Assembly (NCBI RefSeq): GCF_003268635.1
Contig: NZ_CP029639.1
Location: forward strand, 1,871,501 to 1,935,500
Reading direction: 5' to 3'
Length of the DNA stretch: 64,000 bases
Source of the DNA: Paenibacillus sp. DCT19
Lineage (GTDB): Bacteria; Bacillota; Bacilli; Paenibacillales; Paenibacillaceae
Under the pieces are notes generated by a model. That model was not told the DNA's origin and ran no database searches. It saw nothing but the letters and a program-made list of their open reading frames with translations. Each line of letters begins with the position of its first letter. The stretch's first letter is position 1. A program made the translations under genes and the position numbers. Shown here piece by piece: positions 1 through 8,208 of the stretch.

Positions 1-1
1 C

Positions 2-751
2 AAAGGAATACTGGCAACAATAGGTGGGTTCAACTCCAATCAGTTGCTGCAATATATCGACTATTCGCTTATCCAAGCCAATCCGAAGCGATTCTGTGGT
101 TATTCTGATATTACTGCATTGAGTACCGCTATCTATACGAAGACAGGGCTGATAACCTATTCGGGTCCTGCGTTTTCGACGTTTGCTATACTTCATGGCA
201 ACGAATACACCGTCGAGTTTTTCGAGAAAATGATGATAGGATCGGCCGATTCAATTCACGTTACACCCTCTGTAGATTGGAGTGATGATGCGTGGTATCG
301 GGATCAAGAGAACCGTCAATTTATTACGAACCAAGGGCCAGTGATTCTGAACGAAGGACAGGTAGAAGGCACCGTTATTGGCGGGAATCTATGTACACTG
401 AATCTACTTCAAGGTACAGAATATATGCCTTCTCTAGAAGGGGCAGTCCTGTTCGTTGAGGATGACTATATGGCTGATCCGTCTACATTCGATCGGGATT
501 TACAATCACTTATTCATCAGCCCGGGTTCGAGCAGGTGAAAGGGTTAGTCATTGGTAGGTTCCAGAAAGCATCAGGAATGACGCCTCAATTATTAGATAA
601 AATTATAAGCAGCAAGCGGGAATTAACGCACATTCCGGTTATTGCAGATGTCGATTTTGGACATACCGCACCACATTTTACTTTCCCGATTGGGGGCAAG
701 ACCAAGCTTAACGCACAGGGCACGAGCGTGGAGCTCTGGATTTCAGAGTGA
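2..751 (+). CDS. LD-carboxypeptidase, S66 family (5' end cut by window)
   Basis: Serine peptidase of the MccF/LD-carboxypeptidase family, which trims D-amino acids from muropeptide tetrapeptides or cleaves microcin-C-like conjugates. The reading frame is open to the left edge and reads KGILATIGGFNSNQLL before the first TTG at 44. That stretch is conserved family sequence, so the true start lies outside the window. Visible family signatures are GYSDITAL (nucleophile Ser), VEDDY (catalytic Glu region) and DFGHTAPHFTFPIG (catalytic His). The C-terminal domain is complete to the TGA at 749-751. No signal peptide can be judged. Peptidoglycan recycling is the family's usual role; the exact substrate is not readable from the sequence. 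Confidence 0.88.
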   Translation, partial: KGILATIGGFNSNQLLQYIDYSLIQANPKRFCGYSDITALSTAIYTKTGLITYSGPAFSTFAILHGNEYTVEFFEKMMIGSADSIHVTPSVDWSDDAWYRDQENRQFITNQGPVILNEGQVEGTVIGGNLCTLNLLQGTEYMPSLEGAVLFVEDDYMADPSTFDRDLQSLIHQPGFEQVKGLVIGRFQKASGMTPQLLDKIISSKRELTHIPVIADVDFGHTAPHFTFPIGGKTKLNAQGTSVELWISE

Positions 752-871
752 ATATCGGAGTGAAAATCAATTGATATCTCACTTGTGATAAGTAGGAATG
801 GTTAATATAATTACGTTTGGCATATGTAAGCAGACAATCCCACAGCCGATGTGGAAATCTAGAGGTGAAAC

Positions 872-1522
872 ATGAAATTCAGATGGGTGTATGTTCTTAT
901 TCTTGCTTTAATAACTACAATCATCTTACCTACAGCGGACGCAAGTGCAGCAGGTACGATTGCAGTGAAATCGAAAGTACTTTATTACAAAGGTCAACCG
1001 TACATAGAGCTTACAGGTGGAAACAAGAGTGTGACAACGAAGCTTAATAAGATGTTTAAGGTGCATGCCGTTAACATTGTGAGTGCAGACAAAAAGATAA
1101 AAAAAGAAAATAAAAAGTATTCCGTAAGCACCACAAGTGCCACAGTGAAATTTAATCAGAAAGAAAAAATATCTGTCGTGTACGAGGATTACATCTATGC
1201 AGGAGCAGCACATGGTTTTCCATCCTCAACGTCCTACAACTATGATCTTAGAACGGGTAAGGAACTGAAATTTAAAGATTTCGTGCAAAACGATGACCAA
1301 CTAGCTAATTTAGAAGACTCCATCTCAAGTACCCTTAGAGCGATGTATAATGCAAACCAGGGTATTTTTGAAGAAAATATTAATGATTTCCCCTTGGATC
1401 AAGATCCTGCATTTTTCCTCTATGATAAGGGGATCGTAATTCGCTTCTATCCTTATGAAGTTGCCTCATACGCTGCAGGATTCGTTGATGTTAAAGTTCC
1501 TTATAGCAAAATAAATAAGTAG
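872..1522 (+). CDS. Secreted DUF3298-domain protein
   Basis: 216 residues. The N-terminus is a signal peptide (hydrophobic residues about 6-20, then ADASAAG as a likely cleavage site). The rest is a DUF4163/DUF3298-type region as found in the RsiV and PdaC extracellular parts; the hallmark is YAGAAHGFPSSTSYNYD followed by TGKELKFKDF, near residues 109-140. A GAGGTG Shine-Dalgarno site lies about 6 bases before the ATG. It has no anti-sigma N-terminus and no deacetylase domain, so it is a stand-alone secreted copy of this lysozyme- or ligand-binding type domain. It is monocistronic, followed by a terminator. Function unknown; cell-envelope role inferred. Confidence 0.8.
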   Translation: MKFRWVYVLILALITTIILPTADASAAGTIAVKSKVLYYKGQPYIELTGGNKSVTTKLNKMFKVHAVNIVSADKKIKKENKKYSVSTTSATVKFNQKEKISVVYEDYIYAGAAHGFPSSTSYNYDLRTGKELKFKDFVQNDDQLANLEDSISSTLRAMYNANQGIFEENINDFPLDQDPAFFLYDKGIVIRFYPYEVASYAAGFVDVKVPYSKINK

Positions 1523-1562
1523 GTAACCCAAGTCAAGGTAACTATAAAACTAGGTTTAGACT

Positions 1563-1596
1563 AAGCGTGGTTCTTTAATGAATCATGCTTTTTTAT
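1563..1596 (+). terminator. Rho-independent terminator after DUF3298 gene
   Basis: Imperfect hairpin with arms 1563-1573 (AAGCGTGGTTC) and 1580-1590 (GAATCATGCTT), followed by a T run. It ends the upstream secreted-protein gene. The 230 bases beyond it are very AT-rich and must hold the mannanase promoter, for which I see only a weak -10-like TATAGT at 1707. Confidence 0.75.
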
Positions 1597-1832
1597 TGTT
1601 TTACAGCTGAATCACTCGTGCAATGACGAGCGATAGAACGAGTACATACATATTTCTATAAAAATATTTAAAATATTCTAAATAATTCCAGTATTTTTCA
1701 TCATTTTATAGTATATTTAAGGTATTCGGGAGGTGATAGAGGAACATCGCAACGTTGGTGATCTGTATGGCTTCTATGTGCATGCATACCGTAAGCGAAG
1801 CTTAACCCATTCCATGAAGGAGGTTTTAGTTG

Positions 1833-2861
1833 ATGCCTATTGGTTGTTGGTTACGAAAAGCCGTTCTGTTAACCTTGTCGTTCATGTTAGTATCTGTCGC
1901 GTACTCACCCCATCCCGCTTCGGCAAATGCGAGTCCTGTGCAAGGATTTCATGTAAGCGGTACCAATTTATTAGATGCTACCGGAGCTCCTTTTGTCATG
2001 CGTGGTGTAAATCATGCTCATACCTGGTTCAAGAACGATCTGGAAACTGCGATTCCAGCCATTGCGGCGACCGGATCCAATACGGTACGCATTGTGCTAT
2101 CGAATGGAAGTCGCTGGACAGCGGACTCGCTAACTGATGTGGAGCGAATTCTGGCACTCTGTGACCAGTACCAGCTGACAGTCATGCTGGAAGTTCATGA
2201 TGCAACGGGTTCAGATAGTATAACGGAGCTTAAGAAGGCTTCGGATTATTTCATCAGCATCAAGCAGGCTCTAATTGGTAAGGAGGATCGTGTCATCGTG
2301 AACATCGCTAACGAATGGTATGGTTCATGGGGCACCGATGTATGGGCAGCCGGATACCAGCAGGTCATCCCTGAGCTTCGTCAGGCCGGCATCCGCAATA
2401 CCCTTGTTGTAGATACAGCAGGTTGGGGACAGTACCCAACGGCGATCTTTAACAAAGGGTTAGATGTGTTTAACTCCGATCCGCTCGCAAACACAATCTT
2501 CTCCATTCATATGTACGAGTATGCAGGCGGAGATGCAGCAACGGTAAAAAATAACATTGATCAAGCGCTCGCTCTTGGTGTGCCTGTTATCGTCGGAGAG
2601 TTTGGCTTCCAGCATACCAGTGGTGACGTGGATGAGGCGACCATTATGAGTTATGCTCAGCAAAAAGGAGTAGGTTGGCTCGCGTGGTCTTGGTACGGAA
2701 ACAGTGGTGGTGTGGAGTACCTTGATCTGAACGTTGGCCCAGCAGGCGCGCTGACGAATTGGGGACAAACCGTTGTGAACGGACCTAACGGTACGCAGCA
2801 AACATCGGTTTTGAATCGCATCTACACCACACCAGGGTACCAACCAGTACCTGCAACATAG
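1833..2861 (+). CDS. Secreted beta-mannanase, GH5 (subfamily 8-like)
   Basis: Endo-beta-1,4-mannanase that would cut mannan or glucomannan outside the cell. A signal peptide covers about the first 31 residues and ends near HPASANAS. The mature part is a single TIM barrel starting GFHVSGTNLLDATG, as in Bacillus GH5_8 mannanases. The acid/base Glu lies in NIANEW (about residue 161) and the nucleophile Glu in VIVGEFGF (about residue 256). No carbohydrate-binding module follows, so this is the minimal catalytic form of about 342 residues. AAGGAGG at 1817-1823 serves ATG 1833 with 9-base spacing; a TTG at 1830 is an alternative start. The PTS/GH38 mannoside genes lie 4 kb downstream. Confidence 0.9.
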   Translation: MPIGCWLRKAVLLTLSFMLVSVAYSPHPASANASPVQGFHVSGTNLLDATGAPFVMRGVNHAHTWFKNDLETAIPAIAATGSNTVRIVLSNGSRWTADSLTDVERILALCDQYQLTVMLEVHDATGSDSITELKKASDYFISIKQALIGKEDRVIVNIANEWYGSWGTDVWAAGYQQVIPELRQAGIRNTLVVDTAGWGQYPTAIFNKGLDVFNSDPLANTIFSIHMYEYAGGDAATVKNNIDQALALGVPVIVGEFGFQHTSGDVDEATIMSYAQQKGVGWLAWSWYGNSGGVEYLDLNVGPAGALTNWGQTVVNGPNGTQQTSVLNRIYTTPGYQPVPAT

Positions 2862-2920
2862 GTGGCATAATAAACACATCCCATGGATTTAAAAGAGACC
2901 TTGAATAGAAGTTTGTAATG

Positions 2921-2976
2921 GAAACCTCCAAAAAGGAATGTCCAAAAGAAATTCCCAAAAGAAACTTCCATTAAAA
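2921..2976. repeat. Four imperfect tandem copies of a 13-16-base unit
   Basis: Consecutive units GAAACCTCCAAAAA, GGAATGTCCAAAA, GAAATTCCCAAAA and GAAACTTCCATTAAAA share the pattern G-A-A/purine-rich, TCC, A-run. They lie in the non-coding gap between the convergent mannanase and glycosyltransferase genes. No coding or stem structure explains them. Confidence 0.5.
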
Positions 2977-3011
2977 ATTTCACTATTTGGAGAAACGCCT
3001 TCAAGCTGTAA

Positions 3012-3051
3012 CCTGCGGCAGGAGTTCCGGTGTACAATCATCTGCCGCAGG
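3012..3051. terminator. Perfect 10-bp hairpin between convergent genes
   Basis: CCTGCGGCAG (3012-3021) pairs exactly with CTGCCGCAGG (3042-3051) around a 20-base loop. It lies between the mannanase and the oppositely oriented glycosyltransferase. There is no T tract on either side, so a terminator role is only likely by position. Confidence 0.45.
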
Positions 3052-3069
3052 CAGATTGGAGGGGGAGTC

Positions 3070-4227
3070 CTATGCGGATGAAAAGGTTGTTTTGAATCGT
3101 CGATTTCGCTGCTCAATAATCTTCTCATAGTCTTCAATAAGTTGGTCGAAGATGTTCTCCCATGACCGCTGCTGTGCAAGCTTTCGCCCATAGTTGCCCA
3201 TGGCTTTGAGTTGCTCAGGATGGTTTGCCCATAGACCTATCTCACGAATGAGTGCATCTGCACGACCCGCTTCAAACAAAATGCCACTGCGATGGTCAGC
3301 AACAAGATCCCGTACACCTCCAGCATTAGCCGCTAACACAGGCAAGCCCGAAGCCATAGCCTCCAACACGACGTTGCCGAACGTTTCTGTACAGGAAGGA
3401 AATACAAATAGATCTGCCGAAGCATACATATGAGCAAGCTCATCTCCATGAAGATAACCAGTGAAAGTTACATTTGCCGGTGCTTGTTGACGCATTTTGG
3501 GGAGCAGTGGTCCATCGCCAACGATAACCCAGTGAATACGTGATTGCAGCTCAGCTGGTAAATGCTGTATCGCCATAGTAAGTGTGCTGATATCCTTCTC
3601 AGGCGCGATTCGTCCAACGTAGAGCAGGATGAGCGGAGCAGTAATCCCATGCCGAATACGGAATTCTGAATTTCGCTTATCCGGCCTATATAGATTGCAA
3701 TCAATTCCACGCGACCATTGCTTTAATCGCTGAATGCCTTGTTTGTGCAACGATTCGAGAGTCTCCAGTGAAGGGGCGAATGTAGCGTCGGCTCCGCGGT
3801 GAAACCATTGGACATACTTCCAGTAGAGGGGAATCATGCTTTTTAATCTGTAGTATTCGAGGTAACGATCGAAGTGGGTATGATAGGATACGACATGGGG
3901 AAGATGGTTTTTGTGAGCATAACGGAGGCCAAGCAGTCCCATATTGAATGGTGTGGAGATATGTAGCAGATCCGGCTGGAATGCCTGCAATTGTTTGTAG
4001 GTGGAGGTTCTGCTGGGTAGAGCAATTCGACATTCGGGATAGAGGAAAAAAGGGATATTAGCAACAGGTCGCACCGGAAAATCATCATTGCTCTCGATAA
4101 TGGAGTTCGGAGTGAATAACAGATGTTCGATCCCTCTGCGCTGCATATGGGTACTCCAGCGTGCGAGCGTGGCGGCTACGCCATTGGTATCTGGAGCATA
4201 AGTATCCGTGAACAAGGCCAGGCGCAT
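3070..4227 (-). CDS. Family 4 glycosyltransferase (MgtA-like)
   Basis: Retaining GT-B transferase of about 385 residues, probably putting sugars on lipids or envelope polymers in the cytoplasm. It starts MRLALFTDTYAPDTNG, the GT4 signature of diacylglycerol/phosphatidyl-myo-inositol mannosyltransferase relatives. It has the YHTHFDRY acceptor-side motif, the LLYVGRIAPEKD hinge, and the nucleotide-sugar block SADLFVFPSCTETFGNVVLEAMASG read in two parts. I place the start at 4227: the GGGAGG on the minus strand abuts an ATG at 4233 but is spaced 6 bases from 4227. A longer frame to 4275 has no ribosome site. Donor and acceptor are not readable. It is a single gene. Confidence 0.85.
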   Translation of the reverse strand: MRLALFTDTYAPDTNGVAATLARWSTHMQRRGIEHLLFTPNSIIESNDDFPVRPVANIPFFLYPECRIALPSRTSTYKQLQAFQPDLLHISTPFNMGLLGLRYAHKNHLPHVVSYHTHFDRYLEYYRLKSMIPLYWKYVQWFHRGADATFAPSLETLESLHKQGIQRLKQWSRGIDCNLYRPDKRNSEFRIRHGITAPLILLYVGRIAPEKDISTLTMAIQHLPAELQSRIHWVIVGDGPLLPKMRQQAPANVTFTGYLHGDELAHMYASADLFVFPSCTETFGNVVLEAMASGLPVLAANAGGVRDLVADHRSGILFEAGRADALIREIGLWANHPEQLKAMGNYGRKLAQQRSWENIFDQLIEDYEKIIEQRNRRFKTTFSSA

Positions 4228-4371
4228 GATCATCCTCCCGTGACTCTTGATGCCAAGATCATAACAACCGTTCATTATGCAGAAGTCAACGGCACGTTAA
4301 CTTATTGCGTTTTCTTGTAAATTGTATGAAGCACCGATGAAGCGTATCAGCTTCTTATCCTGGCAGGTACT

Positions 4372-4440
4372 CTGTCAGCAGTAACTTGTATAGCATATTC
4401 TGCTATGATGGGATGAGGTGTCGGCACATACTGTCAGCAG
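4372..4440. promoter_or_regulatory. Gap with a repeated CTGTCAGCAG decamer
   Basis: The gap between the divergent glycosyltransferase and the DUF4375-like gene holds two identical decamers CTGTCAGCAG at 4372-4381 and 4431-4440. Between them lies a -10-like TATGAT (about 4404-4409). They could flank the promoter of the downstream gene; function is inferred from position only. Confidence 0.3.
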
Positions 4441-4500
4441 AATGGTAAGTAGTCATCATTGGTAGCTCGTTATAGATAGAGAATTATTGGAGGCAGAGAA

Positions 4501-5070
4501 ATGAAACAATTAATAGAAGAATTACAGCAATTATTACCTTTGGATCAGCTTGAATCCATGTCAGGTGAAGAAGTGGTGGGTAACGTAGCGATGGATCTAT
4601 ACCGCGCTGAATTTGCTACCATTAGAGAATGTGGGACAGAGATCCCGCAAATCTTACGAGAAATGATCCTTCTTATTGAACTAGACACCGAATTATCGAT
4701 GAATGGAATAGCTGGATATTTGGAAAATTCAAGTGGGCAATTTATAAGTGAAACGACAGCGGTGTTACAGCGAATCGGTAATGAGACGGATGCAGAGATT
4801 ATGCAGAGTATTCAGGACATTTTATCCGCGAACGGAGTGAGTGCTGCACAGCTTAGAGAGAATGTGAATGGGTTGTCCGAGGGGGAGGTAACGAATTCCT
4901 TAGAGGTGCATGGACAGCAGGTTCATGAAGTGATGCAACAAGTACAGCATGTAGCGGAAGGATTATTGATGCAATCTGACAATGAAGAAGTATTTGAAAT
5001 GCTCTATCAGTATGTGGATGCCAACATGGACAGTTTGAAGCAGCAGTTGGAGCAACTCTTATCTGAATAA
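4501..5070 (+). CDS. DUF4375-like (DMP19-like) hypothetical protein
   Basis: 189 residues, cytoplasmic, acidic, largely helical. The middle section, LIELDTELSMNGIAGYLENSSG followed by a helix and LQRIGNETDAE (residues about 60-105), resembles the DUF4375/DMP19 core, where an E..NGG..Y..NS pattern is followed by an IG-A motif. The last third is rich in Gln and Glu with heptad-like spacing, possibly a coiled coil. Start ATG has an upstream GGAGG spaced about 8 bases. Its role is unknown. The downstream ATPase gene is 55 bases away and may be co-transcribed. Confidence 0.65.
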   Translation: MKQLIEELQQLLPLDQLESMSGEEVVGNVAMDLYRAEFATIRECGTEIPQILREMILLIELDTELSMNGIAGYLENSSGQFISETTAVLQRIGNETDAEIMQSIQDILSANGVSAAQLRENVNGLSEGEVTNSLEVHGQQVHEVMQQVQHVAEGLLMQSDNEEVFEMLYQYVDANMDSLKQQLEQLLSE

Positions 5071-5125
5071 TGAAGCGAACTTAAGATGTATACGCGACGA
5101 GCGTGATACGGAGGAGTGGACTTGC

Positions 5126-5650
5126 GTGATTGTGATGATCAATGGAGCATTTGGCGCGGGCAAAACGTCAGCTGCGAACCAGCTACAGCCGTTAATTCCA
5201 AACAGCATGATCTTTGACCCTGAAGAGATTGGTTATATGCTGCGAAAGGTGATTCCAGAGGACGTAAGAATGAAGGAAGAGAACACAGACGATTTTCAGG
5301 ATATGGAACTATGGAAAATACTTACCGTAACCATCGCCCGTGAACTGAGGCATAAGTATGATAAACATTTAATTGTGCCGATGACAATCTATGATACAGA
5401 ACGCTTCGAATATATTTATCGTGGGCTTAGTGAATTAGACAGCAATCTGTATCATTTTACACTAATGACTTCAATGGATACATTGCATGAGAGGTTAGCC
5501 AAACGTGGCGATAAGCTAGGTGGGTGGACGTACCAACAAGCGGTTAAATGTCTAGAGGCATTTCAGGATGTGCAATTTGAACAACATATTGTAACCGATG
5601 ATATGACTACGGATGATGTGGTCAAGCACATCTATTCCAACGTGATGTAG
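5126..5650 (+). CDS. TmrB-like P-loop ATPase (tunicamycin-resistance family)
   Basis: 174 residues of the AAA_33/TmrB type. It opens with the Walker A motif NGAFGAGKTS (residues 6-15), followed by the family block IFDPEEIGYMLRKVIP. It also has DFQDMELWK, LIVPMTIYD and the HFTLMTSMDTLHERLAKR block that matches B. subtilis TmrB in order and spacing. TmrB is a membrane-associated ATP-binding protein giving tunicamycin resistance. Whether this copy does so is inference, since many paralogs exist in Bacilli. The GTG start at 5126 is preceded by GGAGG about 11 bases upstream. No obvious terminator lies before the next small gene. Confidence 0.8.
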   Translation: MIVMINGAFGAGKTSAANQLQPLIPNSMIFDPEEIGYMLRKVIPEDVRMKEENTDDFQDMELWKILTVTIARELRHKYDKHLIVPMTIYDTERFEYIYRGLSELDSNLYHFTLMTSMDTLHERLAKRGDKLGGWTYQQAVKCLEAFQDVQFEQHIVTDDMTTDDVVKHIYSNVM

Positions 5651-5705
5651 AAGGAACTGACTTTGGAATAGCGTTCAACCATACAATCCATAGGAGGGCT
5701 AAACG

Positions 5706-5996
5706 ATGAGATTGAACAAACGTCTGGCGATTGAATCCATTATCTTAAGTCTGCTGTTAACCTTGGGTATTATCTGTTGGCAAGTCATCCAAGGTATGAT
5801 ATTAACGTATCGATATGAACCGGCTATTGTATACAGCTATTCTTCTGTGGAGAAATTGCAATCTACAGTTGCGTTTGGGACGGTTGTTCGAGCTGATCTG
5901 ACATTCATGTTAATGAGTGGAGCAGAACTTATTCTATTCACATGTTTGTACTACTATGTTCGTTCAAGAATGAAGCAACGGAAGGCACATCTGTAA
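5706..5996 (+). CDS. Small two-helix membrane protein, unknown
   Basis: 96 residues. Two hydrophobic segments are visible: about residues 9-31 (IESIILSLLLTLGIICWQV) and 66-84 (LTFMLMSGAELILFTCLYY), with a basic tail RSRMKQRK. The loop of about 35 residues between them is probably outside. The ATG is preceded by AGGAGG spaced 6-7 bases. I do not recognise the family. It sits last in a short string of genes that ends at the terminator at 6106. Confidence 0.6.
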   Translation: MRLNKRLAIESIILSLLLTLGIICWQVIQGMILTYRYEPAIVYSYSSVEKLQSTVAFGTVVRADLTFMLMSGAELILFTCLYYYVRSRMKQRKAHL

Positions 5997-6105
5997 CGTA
6001 ATGCTCGTGAAACAAATCTGGATGCATGTGAAACAAACCTAGATACTGTTAACAAATACATGCTGGTTTATCATTCACCCTTCAATTAAACATCGTTCCC
6101 TATCT

Positions 6106-6134
6106 CCCTGAGTCCTTCTGGACTCGGGGTTTTT
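6106..6134 (+). terminator. Strong rho-independent terminator
   Basis: Ten-base arms CCCTGAGTCC (6106-6115) and GGACTCGGGG (6120-6129) close a TTCT loop and are followed directly by TTTTT. It separates the upstream small genes from the mannoside PTS operon. Confidence 0.9.
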
Positions 6135-6214
6135 AGGTTAAATCTAATGTTTTTCCGGTTCGAAGGGGAAATTTTGTATATCCAAGCTGGTTAAACAATC
6201 CGTTACAATGATCT

Positions 6215-6228
6215 TGTAAGCGCTTATC
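6215..6228 (+). promoter_or_regulatory. cre (CcpA) site in front of the mannoside PTS operon
   Basis: TGTAAGCGCTTATC matches the catabolite-responsive element TGWAANCGNTNWCA except for the last base. It lies about 30 bases before the IIA start. A TACAAT -10-like hexamer at 6204-6209 has no good -35, as expected for a promoter needing the PRD activator encoded at the operon end. Carbon catabolite repression by CcpA is inferred. Confidence 0.65.
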
Positions 6229-6259
6229 GTGTTGGATAGAGAGAGGAGAGACAGGAATC

Positions 6260-6715
6260 ATGATTACAACAGATCAGATTTATCTGGATCAATCATTGCC
6301 TAACAAAGAGGATGTATTTCAATTCATTTCCGCCGAGGCTGAACGTTATCACATTACGAGCAACCGCGAACAGCTTGAAGCTGATTTGTGGGAGCGTGAA
6401 CAAGTCTATTCCACGGGGTTGCAGGATCACTTCGCAATTCCTCATACGCAGAGCGAAGCGGTGACTCGTCCAGCAGTAATGGTGATTCGTTTGAGCGAGC
6501 CGATTGACTGGGATTCTCATGATGGGAAGCCTGTGAAAACCATTTTTGTCATACTGGTACCGAAGGGTCATGTGGACGTATCTCATCTGAGGATTATTTC
6601 CTCACTAGCTACATTATTACTCGAAGATTCATTCAAAGAGGGCATTGCAGCAGCGGCGAAGCCGGAAGATGTATACGGCTTGCTTCATCAATATACGGAA
6701 GGACTGGTGTCATAA
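6260..6715 (+). CDS. PTS fructose/mannoside-family IIA component
   Basis: 151 residues, a single EIIA-Fru/Mtl (PTS_EIIA type-2) domain. The phosphorylated His is His62 in DHFAIPHTQSEAV. It takes phosphate from HPr and passes it to the IIB protein encoded next. IIA, IIB and IIC are three separate genes here, unlike the fused MngA/FruA proteins of E. coli. GGAGAGAC precedes the ATG. Its stop overlaps the IIB start by one base (TAATG), indicating translational coupling. Confidence 0.92.
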   Translation: MITTDQIYLDQSLPNKEDVFQFISAEAERYHITSNREQLEADLWEREQVYSTGLQDHFAIPHTQSEAVTRPAVMVIRLSEPIDWDSHDGKPVKTIFVILVPKGHVDVSHLRIISSLATLLLEDSFKEGIAAAAKPEDVYGLLHQYTEGLVS

Positions 6716-7032
6716 TGAAAATCGTAGGTGTAACTTCATGTATCGCAGGACTTGCCCACACGCCAATGGCAGCAAAAGCATTGGAGAAGGCAGCAGTACA
6801 ATTGGGTTACGAGATCAAAGTTGAGCAGCAAGGCGCAATGGGACAAGTGAACAAGCTGACAGATGAGGACATTGCAGCGGCTAATTTTGTACTCATCGCT
6901 TCGGATCAAACGGTGAAGGATATGGAGCGATTCGGCGATAAGAAGGTCGTTCGTGTCAAAATCGGTCATGCGGTTAGTCAAGCTGAAGCGGTGCTAACCA
7001 AAGCGGTAGAAGCGGTAAAAGCACAATCCTAA
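6715..7032 (+). CDS. PTS fructose/mannoside-family IIB component
   Basis: 105 residues, a single EIIB-Fru domain. The active Cys9 lies in GVTSCIAGLAHTPMAA, with the conserved phosphate-binding loop and AHT motif. It phosphorylates the sugar carried by the IIC protein. It is translationally coupled to IIA (ATG at 6715 overlaps the IIA stop) and 28 bases upstream of IIC, which has its own GGAGAGAG site. Confidence 0.92.
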   Translation: MKIVGVTSCIAGLAHTPMAAKALEKAAVQLGYEIKVEQQGAMGQVNKLTDEDIAAANFVLIASDQTVKDMERFGDKKVVRVKIGHAVSQAEAVLTKAVEAVKAQS

Positions 7033-7060
7033 ATTATCTTCCATATGAGGAGAGAGTAAG

Positions 7061-8179
7061 ATGAGAAAATGGTTTGGTGAAGCAAAAACACATCTCATGA
7101 CAGGTATATCCTACCTGCTGCCAGTTATTATCGCGGGTTCCTTGGTTGTAGCGATCTGTAAGATTATCGCGTTGTCGATGGGTATAACAGACCTTGATCC
7201 ATACAAAGATGGAAGCGGATTCTTGCATATTTTATACCTGGTACAAAATGTAGGTTGGAGTGGTATCGGGCTACTGACCATTGTATTGTCTGGTTACATT
7301 GCTTATTCAATTGCTGACAAACCGGCGCTGGCCGCTGGTTTAATCGGTGGGGTATTGGCTCAACAGACAAACGCAGGTTTTCTAGGCGCGCTCATTTCGG
7401 GTTTCTTTGCCGGATATATCACGCTCTGGGTCAAAAATAAAGTTAAAATCACAGGTCCAGCCGAGGGCTCGGTACCCTTAATCATTTTGCCACTGATCAC
7501 TGTGGGACTGACGGGTTTCCTAATGGCCGTTGTTCTTGGCGGACCACTGGGCGCGCTCAATGATTATCTGATTACATGGGTACAGAACATGAGTCAGAGC
7601 GGAACCAATACAGTCTTGCTTGCTATTATTCTAGGTGCAATGATCGGATTCGATCTCGGCGGACCCGTGAACAAAGCCGCTTGGATGGCAGGTAACGCGT
7701 TGTTCCTATCTGGTGTATATCTGCCTAACGTATTCATCAACATTGCAATCTGTATTCCACCACTTGGCTACGGTTTAGCAACATTGCTAATGAAGAAACG
7801 TTTCTCCAAAACGTATCAGGAAGCGGGTAAAGGTGCTGTCATTATGGGTGTCATCGGCATCACAGAAGGAGCAATTCCATTTACTTTGCGTAATCCTGCG
7901 AAAATGATTTTGGTCAACATGGTTGCCTGTGCATCAGGTGCAGCACTAACCGCGTTGCTCGGCGCGCACATCATCATGCCACCAATCGGTGGATTGTACG
8001 GTGCAATCTCCGTAGGTACACCACTTGCGTACCTTGCCGGAGGAATCTTCGGGGCACTCATTGTTGCGGGAGGGACGATGCTTGTTAACTTCCGAGATGA
8101 AGAAGAGAAACAACCTGCTGAAACGAAGGAAGCTTCTGTGAAGAAAAATGGAGAAGAGATTGAACTGGTGTTTGATTAA
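7061..8179 (+). CDS. PTS fructose/mannoside-family IIC permease
   Basis: 372 residues, integral membrane sugar channel of the EIIC-Fru type with roughly nine hydrophobic segments. It begins WFGEAKTHLMTGISYLLPV, the family start, and contains GFDLGGPVNKAA and GITEGAIPF, both typical of fructose-type IIC substrate loops. The C-terminal tail after residue 345 is charged and cytoplasmic. A GH38 mannosidase in the same operon points to an alpha-mannoside such as mannosyl-glycerate or a manno-disaccharide as substrate. That specificity is inference from context. Confidence 0.9.
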   Translation: MRKWFGEAKTHLMTGISYLLPVIIAGSLVVAICKIIALSMGITDLDPYKDGSGFLHILYLVQNVGWSGIGLLTIVLSGYIAYSIADKPALAAGLIGGVLAQQTNAGFLGALISGFFAGYITLWVKNKVKITGPAEGSVPLIILPLITVGLTGFLMAVVLGGPLGALNDYLITWVQNMSQSGTNTVLLAIILGAMIGFDLGGPVNKAAWMAGNALFLSGVYLPNVFINIAICIPPLGYGLATLLMKKRFSKTYQEAGKGAVIMGVIGITEGAIPFTLRNPAKMILVNMVACASGAALTALLGAHIIMPPIGGLYGAISVGTPLAYLAGGIFGALIVAGGTMLVNFRDEEEKQPAETKEASVKKNGEEIELVFD

Positions 8180-8208
8180 ATAAATGAGAATTTATTAGAA
8201 CCAATATG

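Noticed and set aside
1733..2137. GTG-start ORF overlapping the mannanase 5' end
   Set aside because: It has an SD-like GGGAGGTGAT upstream but runs out of frame through the mannanase signal peptide with no family-like sequence; it is a shadow frame.
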